Origin: Fragilaria radians
Taxonomy: Eukaryota > Bacillariophyta > Fragilariophyceae > Fragilariales > Fragilariaceae
DNA: 64,000 nt
Direction of reading: 5' to 3'
Assembly (NCBI GenBank): GCA_900642245.1
Contig: CAAAJI010000003.1
Span: 1,018,876-1,082,875 of the forward strand
Part shown: one piece after another, positions 42,239-53,428 of the stretch
Layout of the letters: every line of letters begins with the position of its first letter
Numbering within the stretch: the first letter of the stretch is position 1
Made by a program: the position numbers and the translations under genes
Notes under the pieces: model-generated
Databases searched by the model: none
What the model saw: the letters and a program-made list of their open reading frames with translations, nothing else
What the model was told of the DNA's origin: nothing

Positions 42239-44959
42239 TTACTTTTTCTTGTACACAAAGGTTTTTCCGTCGCGTTTTTCTGGCTTTTCCTGTCGCATTC
42301 CCCGATCAGTTCGGACCGCAGCTACTTTCCCCTCGCGTTTTGCTTTCTCTCGCTTTGGTCCTGTTGATCCTTGATTGAAACCACTACCTCCTCCTGCGAC
42401 TGCAGCTCCCGCAAAAAAGGGATTTGCAGATGGTGGTGCATTGGGATCCAATACTCCAATGTTGCCAACCGATGAATAATCAAATTGTTTTACAACATCC
42501 TTATCTCCCTCGGCCTTCTCCTCATCTCCTTCAAAATCTTCGCTGTCAGCACGAGGACGAGGTCTCAGAGACTCGGCTTCTTCTGCGTCCTTAACCCAAC
42601 CGAGTCTTTGCATGAATGCGACATCATCTTCACGGTAGGGATGATTCCCTCCATCTTCCTCGTCTTGCTTTTGGCGTTTACTTGATGAATCAAAGTAGTT
42701 CACACCTCTAGCGGCAAGTATTGCATCTGCTCCTTCAATTGTGTCAACTTTCATTTCCTCAATTCCAGAAACATTAGATGCCATAGATTCAGGTAATGGA
42801 TTATTCTTATTTCGGCGATTACGATTGCTTATCTTGTATATCTCGCGCATTGACCTTGGCACCTCGAGCTCAGTTTCACTAACTCCTTTGTTATTGAAAT
42901 CATCGAGTTCCTCCAGTTCTTCATCGTCCACGTCATTATCGAACATTTCAGACGTTGTAGCTATGAGTCCAATCAAATTAGAAACACCCATGTCAGATCT
43001 TACATTCGTCGCAACACGTTGAGCTCGTTCTGCAGCTGCCTCCACATCGTCGGATAAAGCGTTTGCAGGACCCAACCCGTGTGCGATTCTTTCTCGAAAA
43101 TTGCAGGATGCCAATGAGTGCGAAGAATGATTAGAGGTCGTACGATATCCCGAGTTCGTCCTGTCCACCAATAATACATTCTCTTGCTCACTACCATCTT
43201 TCTCATCGTCGGGGTCCATTTCTGCCAAAGCATGGGTTGAGTCATGAGCGGAAGGAGTCATCCATCCCGCTTCTTTGTAGAGAGCTTCAGTTCCTAGAAC
43301 TGGGCTAAGTAGTCCTCTTGGTGAAGTTTCATCAATTGGTTCAGCTGGCTTGAAAAAGAAAGCAGAAGATGATTGATTTTGAGGAAAAGCAACTGGCTCC
43401 TTTAGGATGTCATTGAAACGCTTTAAAATATCATGTGAGAAATGCAATACTAACGGTGGCAGGGGATTCAATAGCGATTGAAGCGCAGTCACTGAGGTTG
43501 GACAAGCCATGGCTAAGCGTAAGAGCGAATTGTTTGGACAGACATAGTGAGGAGATTCGTCACAATTTCGAGCTACGGAATCGCGCCATTCATATAAGGA
43601 ACGAATGGCAGCCTCTTGTGTTTTGGTCAACTCCAATTTCGCCTTCCGAGTATTTCGAATTAAGGATTTGTATCCATTGACCCGGAAGATGGCTTTATCG
43701 TATCGAATCAAACAGACTTGTTGACTCGCTTCGAATAATTTTTCTATTGTCACTTCTGGACTAGAATGATTCTGAATATCCCAGAGTAGGTGCATAGCAA
43801 TATCTATCAAATAATGAGTGTCCATCTTGGCATAAAGAAGCATACTATCTGGAAGGGGTCGCTGTCTCCAGTCACTTAGCTGATGAGACTTATCAATATC
43901 CAAGCCAACATAGGACTTGAATAAGTACATTAGACTAAAGGATGGCAACTTCAAGAGCCGAGCAGCTCTACCAGTGTCCAATAAGTTGACGACGTAAATA
44001 CCAAAATCTCTTTGTAACCATGCAATGTCGGAATCAGCTCCATGCATAATTTTCAGAATCTTGGGGTTTTCAAAAACGGGAGCCAGCAATTTATGCATAT
44101 GATGCCATAAGGCAAGAGTATCGATAAGATAGTCATTAACTCCATTCTCTTGCTCAATTGTTACTTGCATCAAACAAGTAAATCCATCAAAGGATCGATA
44201 ATTGTGAGCCTCTAGGTCGACTGCTATTCTTGTAACATTCTCTAGTTTCTTAACTAGCTCTGAGAGCTTATCCACTGTATCGATCCAAAAATGAACTTGT
44301 TCCTGTAAGTTTTCTTCAGTTATAGTTTTTGGCTTTTTCAATGGCAACGAATAATTGCATTTGAGATTCAAAATCTGTTGACGTTTTTGATGAGGAACAT
44401 GTTCTCCAGGCCCTATCATATCCTCTGAAAGAAATGAAACATCATGACTTCCACCGAACTGTGTATCATTTGCTCTTCCTGGTTTGAGTAATGATGAATC
44501 GATCCCACATGGCAAAAACGGATTTGTCCGGTCGTTATCAACATTCATATTGTAAGTAATCTGGGGTTTTACCATGTCTACCACTCGCTCAGTCATACGA
44601 AAGTAAGTGGATTGAGCTTGGTTTCGTGCAGTGTGTGACCAATGCGTAAGTTCCATTTGGGAATCATCCCGCAAATAAGACTCCGCCTGTTCTAAAAGCC
44701 AATCACATGCATCTGCACAAGCATCCCATACCGAGGGATCATCATCATCCATGTCTTGTTGGAGTGCAAGACCTAAGACTTTCCTTAAATCATGGTTACC
44801 CTTCAGCACAAGATTGTTAAATTCCGAATAAGTTGATTCATACAAATAATCATCCTCCAAAGGTAACGAATGAACAGCACGTGCACCGAAGGCTAATGCA
44901 GCCAGAAGTTTCGATAGATCTGCCTCGCTATCATTGTCTTCAGAATCCGAATTGGACAT
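42239..44959 (-). CDS. RRP6: Exosome 3'-5' exoribonuclease Rrp6/EXOSC10
   Basis: Single exon, 906 residues from ATG 44959 (the frame is open slightly further, to a TTG at 44971, which is not used). Nuclear exosome-associated DEDD-Y nuclease that trims rRNA, snoRNA and other nuclear RNA. Domains: an N-terminal PMC2NT-like helical region (about 40-150) that binds the Rrp47/C1D partner; exonuclease domain (about 215-410) with IAVDLEAHNYRSF (D-x-E), HGADSDIAWLQRDFGIYVVN, NLLDTGRAARLL and YAKMDTHYLIDI (Tyr and last Asp); and an HRDC domain (about 465-535) with ALQSLLNPLPP. The last 250 residues are acidic and disordered, and the tail is Lys/Arg-rich (REKAKREGKVAAV, KPEKRDGKTFVYKKK), as for the lasso region of Rrp6. 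All catalytic residues are present. Confidence 0.93.
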   Translation of the reverse strand: MSNSDSEDNDSEADLSKLLAALAFGARAVHSLPLEDDYLYESTYSEFNNLVLKGNHDLRKVLGLALQQDMDDDDPSVWDACADACDWLLEQAESYLRDDSQMELTHWSHTARNQAQSTYFRMTERVVDMVKPQITYNMNVDNDRTNPFLPCGIDSSLLKPGRANDTQFGGSHDVSFLSEDMIGPGEHVPHQKRQQILNLKCNYSLPLKKPKTITEENLQEQVHFWIDTVDKLSELVKKLENVTRIAVDLEAHNYRSFDGFTCLMQVTIEQENGVNDYLIDTLALWHHMHKLLAPVFENPKILKIMHGADSDIAWLQRDFGIYVVNLLDTGRAARLLKLPSFSLMYLFKSYVGLDIDKSHQLSDWRQRPLPDSMLLYAKMDTHYLIDIAMHLLWDIQNHSSPEVTIEKLFEASQQVCLIRYDKAIFRVNGYKSLIRNTRKAKLELTKTQEAAIRSLYEWRDSVARNCDESPHYVCPNNSLLRLAMACPTSVTALQSLLNPLPPLVLHFSHDILKRFNDILKEPVAFPQNQSSSAFFFKPAEPIDETSPRGLLSPVLGTEALYKEAGWMTPSAHDSTHALAEMDPDDEKDGSEQENVLLVDRTNSGYRTTSNHSSHSLASCNFRERIAHGLGPANALSDDVEAAAERAQRVATNVRSDMGVSNLIGLIATTSEMFDNDVDDEELEELDDFNNKGVSETELEVPRSMREIYKISNRNRRNKNNPLPESMASNVSGIEEMKVDTIEGADAILAARGVNYFDSSSKRQKQDEEDGGNHPYREDDVAFMQRLGWVKDAEEAESLRPRPRADSEDFEGDEEKAEGDKDVVKQFDYSSVGNIGVLDPNAPPSANPFFAGAAVAGGGSGFNQGSTGPKREKAKREGKVAAVRTDRGMRQEKPEKRDGKTFVYKKK

Positions 44960-46375
44960 AATAACTAACAAATCAAAGATATTAATAGTCGATTAAATTT
45001 TATCTGGTGGTTTAGCACATTATGGCAACACTCGTACTGCTGTAGTGGTTTGATTCAGGAACTAACTGAAGTTACCGTAAAATACACTTTGTAAATGAAA
45101 ATAAAATTGCATGTGCATCCATCCAATTGTCCGTCACTTGAGTGTTGATTTGGAATGATTCTACACCATAATACTGTCTCATATTATACTTCAGATTAGA
45201 TATTATTATACAAGGGACATATTTCCCTTGATTTTGATTATGGCATTTCAGTTGTCAATCATTGCAAAGAGGTACTAGATAAGGCGTGACTTATCCATGG
45301 GTTAAACATGTCACGCCAGCAACTAATTGAACGGATGAATGATCTCAAGTATTGCCTATCGTTTCTCCTAGGAAAAACAAGCAACTAAACCAATTAACTT
45401 GACACCAGAGTGGTGTAAAGCCATTGTAGCAACTTTTGTATGTAAGAAAATCATGAGAATCTTGGTCTTGTCAATAAGACCCTCAAGGGTTGCATTTTGG
45501 TAATGCAACAGTGCAACATTGATCTCATGATCCAAATCTCATTGCCTTTTCTTAAACATCCTTAAGTTCCCAGAAGCTGGGTTAAATATATATTTTCCTC
45601 CTTGTAAGGATCCATCTTTTCCGTCCCCTTCAGCTAGGATTTAAAGAGTAAAGGTTATTATTTTTTGAATATTATCTTTCCTAAGAGTATGAAATGCCTC
45701 TAATATTGGTAAAAATTATCAATTACAAAGATTAATTGATGACCTTAATTGACTTACTTCTCTCAATTATGCGAGTGAAAGTCTCTATTTTTTTCATGTC
45801 AAATACATGTTTTCTCCAACGCCAATAATTTGGGAACCATCGGTCTAAATTGTTCTACTTTGAAATGCTTCCCCTATAAAGTCCATTGCACCCAATTCCG
45901 TAACGTCAAGACAAGTAGATCAAATAATTAAAAGAAAAATTCTATTGATTATTAATTTAGATCTGTAAAGAAGCTCGGATGAATGATTTTGTTGTGAAAT
46001 TTCTTGTCCTTCCCGTTACAAAATTTATCGAAATCAACGGTTTTTTCTCTCCTTTTCTAATGTCGTACGTTTGTCTATCACTTTCTTTCAAGTAGTGTAA
46101 AATCTTTCACGTCATTTGCAGCGAAGTTCGGTTTGAAATCCAAAGACAAACGAAAGCAATTTTTTTTGTGTTCGGTAAGAATGGATCTCTGTCGCCTGTT
46201 TGGATTGTTGATTGAAGTATCCTACGTTTGTGAAAGGCGATAGTTTCTCGAGTGAAAGGGGGAAAACTTAGCATTGACACATCCGCTTTGAATTCAAATC
46301 AATTATTTTTGTGCGACGAATTTTCTCACTAACATTTTCCTCAAATAGTGTGTATTCTTATTGCAATCTAGTATC
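44960..46375. other. Intergenic between divergent Rrp6 and PRA1 genes, no gene seen
   Basis: About 1.4 kb, AT-rich, shared upstream region for two divergently transcribed genes. No recognisable element was found in it. Confidence 0.55.
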
Positions 46376-47364
46376 ATGATGTCCGAAGTGCCTTCTTCGG
46401 CGGCCATCCAAATCGAGACGACGGATGTAGAAAATTTAGATTTGTCTTCCTCCCAAGTGCCACTTCTATCCATGGATACATCTAACAACGCTACAAAACC
46501 CAAAAAATTGAGGAGTCCTATATCTCTCATAAGTTCCGAATCCCTTCGTCTTTACTTTACTTCGGTGTGAGTCCAGTTTGTATTTGTTAGCTTCAAGAGG
46601 GTAGATTTTCCCTCTTCATCGTTGTACACTTTACTGTTTGTGTTTTTGTTGTCTCACTATACATTTCTTTCGTCCTCCTGAAAAAATGTGTCCTACTTAT
46701 ATTCATTTATCAATACAATGATAAAAGCATCAAAAGACTCTCAGAAAGAATTACTCTAGATTCCCTTCGACCATTGCCCATGTTTCTTGGCATACAAAGA
46801 AATTCATTTGATTTATCTTCTGGTGCCTTTAACGTGCCATTTCAGCAGAGCAGTGCAAGTTTGGAAGCACAACACAAGAATCTGCCTGCCAAGCCAATTT
46901 TGTGGTGGGATCGTTTAAAGACAAGAATCAATCTCAATGTTGCGCTCTTTTTGACTAATTATGCTCTTGTTGCATCGGGTGTTGCCGTTGTCATTGCTCT
47001 GTTGCATCCTTTTATGATTCTAGTAGTTCAGCTCGTGGCTGCGCTGTGGTGGTTTCATCAATATCTACTACATCATGAAGTCCAATTGGGATTTTTATCC
47101 TCATCATACACGGTTAACACGATTCTTACCATTAATCAACGATCAACTTTGTTGTCCATAATCACAGTGCTGGCTGTTGTATGGAAGTGCTTGGTACCAA
47201 TTTTAAGCTTCGTCTTTGTCAGCGGAACCCTTATCCTGTCACATGCAGTGTTGCGAGATCCCAGTCATATTGAAATGCAATTACACGAAGATGGAAGTCA
47301 TCAGTTTAGTCGAGATCAACGTTCTATCTTGCATGAGTCAAATACTAAGTTGGACATCATTTGA
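46376..47364 (+). CDS. PRA1 family (prenylated Rab acceptor) protein
   Basis: Two exons: 46376..46566 and 46749..47364, intron 182 nt (GTGAGT..AAAG), 268 residues. ATG 46376 is the first in frame. PRA1 proteins are multispan membrane proteins of the ER-Golgi system that handle prenylated Rab GTPases. Seen are the pre-domain signature LDSLRPLPMFLG, then WDRLKTRINLNVALFLTNYA, a hydrophobic hairpin (residues about 130-170), HHEVQLGFL, and a second hydrophobic hairpin (about 195-235), with a polar tail. The N-terminal 60 residues are Ser/Thr-rich. The intron acceptor was chosen because the stronger-looking CAG four bases upstream breaks the frame. Its end faces DGAT2 at 94 bp. Confidence 0.8.
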
Positions 47365-47458
47365 ATTAATTATTAGCAGTAACTCTCATTGGATTTACAA
47401 TCTTTTCCATTTACTAATTTTTCGGAACATTTAAACCTTAAGCTTTTTCCAGATACCT

Positions 47459-48731
47459 TTATCCAATTTCCAATTCCACATTTCCGTATCCAAGTGTGCC
47501 AGCATGTCTGTGATATAATTTTGTCAAGCTTTCCACGTAAATTCGATGATTCTCATCAACTGACAAACTATTGTCGAGAAGTAGTGGAGAACCGACTACC
47601 ACACGAATCTTTGATGCTCGGGGTATTGGCCGAATCACCAAGGGAAGTGCAACTCCAGTTTGGGACATAAACCATCGCTGAAAACGTATCCATCCGAATT
47701 GCAAAGATGGAAAAACCCCTCCCGTACCATTGCTGCAAGTGTCCGTAGGAGATACTGTATCAAATATTTCATTCTCGCCAAATCCAATGCAAGGAATGAG
47801 TGGCTTATTTGTTTCCATGGCAAGCCGAATAAATCCTTTTCGATTCTTCAAATACAATTTCATGGTGCCCGGTTGACAATACAATGCCTCGACAGCTCCC
47901 CCGGGTACCAAAATTAATGACTTGGTTTGAAGCGTTTTAACTAGCGTCGATTTGTCTGCAGATATAAAACCATTGGCCAAAATCCATTCTCGATAAAATG
48001 GTGTTAGGAACGTTGCATTTAGTGTGACTGATTTACGCTCCACCTAGGAACCACAAAACCATGAACAAGCGTTAGTAAATATCATATGATCCGAAGATCA
48101 AGATTAAGGACATCCACGAGAAACATTACACTAATTTACCTCGGATTTTCTGAGGCTTATCAGAAATTGGTTTCAATCAACCCAGGACAATAACACTTAC
48201 TCCAGGAAAATTTGCTTCAAAATCAGCTCCATTAGTAGCAAGAGTAGCGCACAGCCCAACTGAAATAAGGCCATGAGGATGATACATAAACATGTATTGC
48301 TGTTTGGGATCTAGCTCCTTCTCTCGGATGATTTTAGCGTCAAAGAACTCTGCCAAGAGTCGGAAGCACGTAAAGTTATTGCACCATCTCTGCCACTTGG
48401 ATGGAAAGTGCGACCAACCTCCTCTCTTTGGCGATGGATCCACAATGATATAGACAGTGTAAGCTAGGAATCCTGTCAATATGTACCGATTGTAGTGGTA
48501 GGAATAATATAAGCTAGTCCAATATAAAATTTTGAAATAAAGTATGGAATATATTGGTATCGTCACAAGGGTGTTCACGAAAAGTAAGCCTCTATGAAAT
48601 ATTCCCGTTATCGGTGCAGTGATATTTCGATTTGCATCAACATTCATTGAAAAGTAGGATGTAGAAAAATTAACGAGCGTTTCCAGAGTTTGTTGTGTAG
48701 TTATTGTTTCGTTGATGTGCTTCTCATTCAT
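47459..48731 (-). CDS. DGAT2: Type 2 diacylglycerol acyltransferase (DGAT2)
   Basis: Two exons: 48731..48201 and 48043..47459, intron 157 nt (GTAAGT..CCTAG), phase 0, 371 residues. Makes triacylglycerol from diacylglycerol and acyl-CoA at the ER or lipid droplets; it may belong to the wider MGAT/wax group. Two hydrophobic segments at about 46-66 and 83-96 precede the catalytic part. The active-site motif MYHPHGLIS has His151-Pro-His153-Gly. LILVPGGAVEAL is the PGG block and GFIRLAMETNKPLIPC followed by FGENEIFD is the RxGFxxxA/FGEN block. The 177/194 residue exon split keeps all of these. Nothing is missing. Diatoms carry several DGAT2 isoforms; which one this is cannot be told. Confidence 0.92.
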
Positions 48732-50971
48732 TTTTTAACTTGGAGAGGTTCCCGAAAATTAAGTTGTCTACTTAAAACACACACAAAATTAAGTATACTG
48801 ATTTCAGATGAATTAGACACCTCTTCACCATAATAACGACGTAAGCGAAAACGTCTCACTCCATTCTTGTGTATAGCATATAGTTTTGTAGGCGTTTCAA
48901 ATACGTTGTTAAATTTACGTCGACTACACAAAGTTATGTCTACGTCAAGGTTTTCATTTGCCCCAGTACCAAAAAATTTCAACGAAGTATTTGAGACAAC
49001 GTTCTTGGAGTGGAAGGAGTTTTTCGATCCACAAGTTAGAAAATAACTGCCTTATAGATGAACTTCTATCGAGGTACATAATACCTAATGTAATGATCTC
49101 AAGGCGTGGGCGCTGTAATGGATACTTTATAGCCTTTCCTACGAGTGCTTTCCACATTTCACATGGACTTTAGGCATGATGGAGTTATACTCATCAACCA
49201 GTTGACATTTGATTCATACTCATCGTTCAAGTTGATCTTGTTACGCCGGGACTTTCTCAAGTTTTTATGATCTCACTGCCTTCAGTACGGCAACTACCTG
49301 GTGTAATTCCTATGTTAAGTATTATCTTTATTTCATCCTTGAGGATGGAAGTGATGTCCAATTTATTACGTAACATCAATTTATTCTTTATGCATTGCTT
49401 CATGTAGCTTTGCTTGTCCTTAAAAAAAGGTTGAGATTTTGCTTCAATAGACCTGGTTCACTGTAATTTTCCTTCTCATGAACTTTTGGCGTTAAAGATT
49501 ACTACTATTAGTAAGCTTAACGATGTATATTGCCTTTCTGGTATAATTTATTCAGGTTAATTACATTCTTTCGGATAAGTCTTTGTAACTCAACTAGAAA
49601 TAGTGATGATTGCATGCTCAATTCCCAGAACACAACGATCATCATCTTTTTTGATACTTTAATGAATGTGGTAATGTTCCGAGATATAGAGAAAAAGGAG
49701 TATCATAACTCATCAATCTAATCAAATTATTGAAGGTTTTATTATTCCTTGTTGTTACGATGAAATCCATACTTCTCGATCGCAAGTATTTGCTATTCTC
49801 ATACAATGAATACTTGAAACATTCATGATAAATCCACACTAGCCAAGATATCGACATCCAAGAAGTATATATACCAGTTACCAAGCAAATTTTTTGCGGG
49901 TCCTATTTGCATAAGTGAGCCATCCAATGCACTCTCTCTGCTTGTACTTACAATGATTTTTCAATCCATAGCTCGGTATCGAATTCACAAATCATTCATC
50001 TACATTCCTTTGGGAATGATTCCATCATACCTCGATGGCAAAACATTCCCAATCTTGATTAGTTGTCCTTGAAATGGGAGGAGTCAATATGAGACAGAAA
50101 AATATGTGACATTGATGGCTAACAGCCAAGCAAACAACTGGTCATGCCTGGACTCAAAAGATAGTTGTCCAGCAGGTACATACAAGTATTGCATTTGACT
50201 AAGGAGGTGAGATTTTAGAGGTTATACAGTACTAGATTAGTTTCTTCAATCTACTATACCGCATTCAATCAAATTCCTGTCAATCTTTGATACACCATAA
50301 TGCTTTCCAAGATATCTGGTTTGTAGACAATAGAAAAAGCGAGCTTTGATCAATAAATCCAATGAAAAGCAAAACAAAGAGAATTCCTGTGAGTGTTGGT
50401 GTCGAGACCAAAATACAAGAAATACCAAAAATCATAAAGTAGGTATTAGGACCTTGCCTTGGACCATATTCCGTTATCCGTGGTCCTAAAATTGTATAAA
50501 TCTTATTCAAAATGGAATTGCGTTAAATATTGAATCACTTAGTTACATTTTAAATCATAGTTTATTGTAAGGTGAGAAGCTATTGACAAATCCAAATGTG
50601 TGGAGATAGTGAATTCTGTATTTCATTTTTTGAAGTATCTAATAAAGGTTTTGCGTATTAACCAGTCTGAAAAATAATTGGATGTAAAAACATCAAAATA
50701 CTAAATTTTTAATATGCTTGGGACATCCAAAAGTAGCCAGTAGCACATCAGTGTCCATTTTTTCTATTTTGCAGGATTTGATCGGGTCGCGTGGGCAAAC
50801 CATCTACTGTGTAATCGAATAAATCATGGAAATTCACAAGCTTTCAGCTTCTCATGCCTTCAGAGAAACTTTTTTAGAGGACTGAGTCAGGGGTACTAAC
50901 TTAGAGTCCTTCGGGTTTTCCAATACGTGTAGATTCAGAGAAAAGAAGGACTGTACTACTACTACCTCAGA
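48732..50971. other. Intergenic, no gene seen
   Basis: About 2.2 kb. Minus-strand frames at 48728-48982 and 48954-49157 and a hydrophobic one at 50280-50510 were examined and not recognised. AT-rich. Confidence 0.5.
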
Positions 50972-51061
50972 ATGAAAGAATTAACCGGAGCCATCAAAAC
51001 TAGCACTCATCTTCTCACAAAAAACTTCAGACGGAAGGAAAAAGAGTCTTGCTTACGAACC

Positions 51062-52209
51062 ATGTCAAACGGAAACGGAAATGGGAGTTCAGAAATTCGT
51101 ATTGGAACAAGCACAGTAAAGATGGGGCTTGCTCAAATGTTGAAAGGTGGAGTAATCGTAAGTTCGAAACACACTTAGAAGGGTATTGGTGAACCCTTGG
51201 ATACCAGCAGCCTCACCCAGAAAGAAGAGAACTGATAAATCTTTGATGTCTGAGAGAAAACGATACTAACTCATTATGAAATTTGAATATATTCCTCTAC
51301 TAGATGGATGTTATGAATGTCGAACAAGCCAAAATCGCAGAAGCTGCTGGGGCTGTGGCAGTGATGGCACTAGAGCGTATTCCAGCGGATATCCGCAGAG
51401 ATGGAGGAGTAGCCCGCATGTCTGATCCTGCCCTTATTCTAGAAATTAAGAATGCAGTCACCATTCCTGTGATGGCTAAAGCCCGTATTGGTCACTTTGT
51501 GGAGGCACAAATTTTGGAAGCATGTGAAATTGATTACATCGATGAATCTGAAGTCCTCACTATGGCTGATGATATTCATCACATCGATAAAACACAGTTC
51601 AAGGTTCCGTTTGTTTGCGGCTGTCGTAATCTCGGTGAGGCTCTAAGACGTATTGCTGAAGGAGCAAGCATGTTGCGCACAAAGGGCGAGGCAGGAACAG
51701 GAAATGTTGTTGAAGCAGTCCGCCACGCACGTACAGTACAATCTGAAATCAAGCGACTAGCCGCCATGTCAAAAGATGAGCTGTATGTCGCGGCCAAAGA
51801 ACTTCGCGCACCATATGAACTAGTGAAGTGGGTCGCGGAGCATGGTAAGCTTCCGGTGGTAAACTTCGCCGCAGGTGGAGTCGCAACTCCAGCTGACGCA
51901 GCACTAATGATGCAGTTAGGAGTTGATGGAGTGTTTGTAGGCTCTGGCATATTCAAGAGCTCGAATCCTGAAGCCCGAGCCCGTGCTATTGTCCAGGCCA
52001 CCACGCACTTTAAAGATCCTAAAGTATTGATGGATGTGTCAACTGGCCTTGGACCTGCCATGGTTGGTATTTCTGATATCAAGGGTGATCCAGTAAACTT
52101 TCGAGACAGAGAGGGTGGAGAATACATGTACGAAGGCCGTGTTCCCCCGAAGAGAGATTTGCATGGGCACACCGAGACTCAAATCTACGGGTCGTCTTGG
52201 GCCAACTAG
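51062..52209 (+). CDS. PDX1: Pyridoxal 5'-phosphate synthase subunit PDX1/SNZ (PdxS)
   Basis: Two exons: 51062..51157 and 51304..52209, intron 146 nt (GTAAGT..TAG), phase 0, 333 residues. Synthesises the vitamin B6 cofactor from ribose 5-phosphate, glyceraldehyde 3-phosphate and ammonia (from PDX2/SNO). Active-site residues are present: Asp34 in GGVIMDVMN, Lys91 in PVMAKARIGH and Lys159 in LRTKGEAGTGNV. Phosphate-binding loops AAGGVATPADAALMMQLG and GVFVGSGIFKS are intact. An in-frame ATG at 50972 would add 30 basic residues; I prefer 51062 because MSNGNGNG then leads straight into the conserved start IRIGTSTVKMGLAQMLKGG. The C-terminus is longer than plant PDX1 (RVPPKRDLHGHTETQ). A PDX2 gene is not in this window. 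Confidence 0.95.
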
Positions 52210-53428
52210 ACAAGTTCAAACTTCCTTGCACTAGATTCCTATCAATTTCACAACTTGATAGTGAATTCTTTTACATTTCCTTCTAGAATAACTTTGGAGA
52301 TGAGAGGCTAGCTTTAATAATTTATTGAAATACATGTCATTCGTTTCTATCTTGAAAACATATTTCGTACAACTATTAAGTAATGGGATGAAATTATGTG
52401 CAAGAAACACCATGGTTATATTCTCTATATATTGCACGCAGTGGCTATATTTGGAAATCGCCGAAAGAGAATCACGATCTTAGTCAAAGTGATAGTAAGT
52501 CACAAGTTCTGATGACAAACTTTCCGATGATCAAAGTGATAATGGCATCAATTCAATTTTACACTGGAAGATTCAAAAATAGCCGCAAAGAGTTTGCAAT
52601 ACCCTTACCGATCTTCAAAATTAAAACACAAGCACACTCTCCAATATCTTGATGACACTTTGGATTGCTTTATCAATCTTGATTACCGTATAGTCATTCA
52701 CAAATGTTTCTGTAACTTAAATATCCACTGGGGTTTTATTTCTTTCCTTAATATCAGTGTCAACCAGTATTCGAATCAAAAGTATAAATCTATTATTATC
52801 TGCTAATTTTTTTGTAGCACATTAAACATGATTTTAAATAATATATTACTCCAACTCATTCCCTAGCTTGTAGAATCTCCACAAGGAGGATCAAGATAGA
52901 AGAAAGCTCATTCTTGGGTAAGAGGATTAGCTTCGATACTCCATAATTCATATACAACCATCACGATTTGACTGACAATATGCAAAGAATACAATTTGTG
53001 AATTTAATTTTCAAAAAGGAAAAATGTAAAAACAGACCTCATTTTTCAAAGAAATTATTGTATGAAGTGTGAAACACCATTTTGTTGCTTCTGGTTTGGT
53101 TAATATAGCGATTGAATCTCAAAGGGCTTTTTCAGTTTATGGCATGATATTGGTTGCTTCATAAGAATCTGCATCTTGAGGAATCCAAGACCAAAAATTC
53201 GAAGTTCCAAGTTTTTTGAACTTGTATTGCAGTTTTGCCTAATTAGTGATTAATCAAACCCTTATCGTGAGAATCATACCGGTGAACTTGTTGGTTTGTA
53301 AGGTGAAAAATTTGGTTTTCGAGAAGACGTTTGTTGTTTACAAGATTGCTCTCAAACCTGAGATAAGATAACCTGTTAGGGCTTCTAATAATCCCAAATT
53401 TCCAAAAACCCCGCAAGGCTCTTAGGTC
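52210..53428. other. Intergenic, no gene seen
   Basis: AT-rich. Short frames at 52398-52806 were not recognised. The right end is the upstream sequence of the binding-protein gene. Confidence 0.55.

Noticed and set aside
46745..46748. CAG at 46742-46744 as the PRA1 intron acceptor
   Set aside because: It breaks the frame with the GTGAGT donor; the AAAG at 46745-46748 keeps it, although a rarer acceptor context.
48728..49157. Minus-strand frames just upstream of DGAT2
   Set aside because: No recognisable content, AT-rich composition, and DGAT2 has its own good start at 48731; the four-base overlap with the upper frame looks accidental.
50280..50510. Hydrophobic 76-codon minus-strand frame
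   Set aside because: Hydrophobicity alone is expected from T-rich DNA; no homology, no composition shift.
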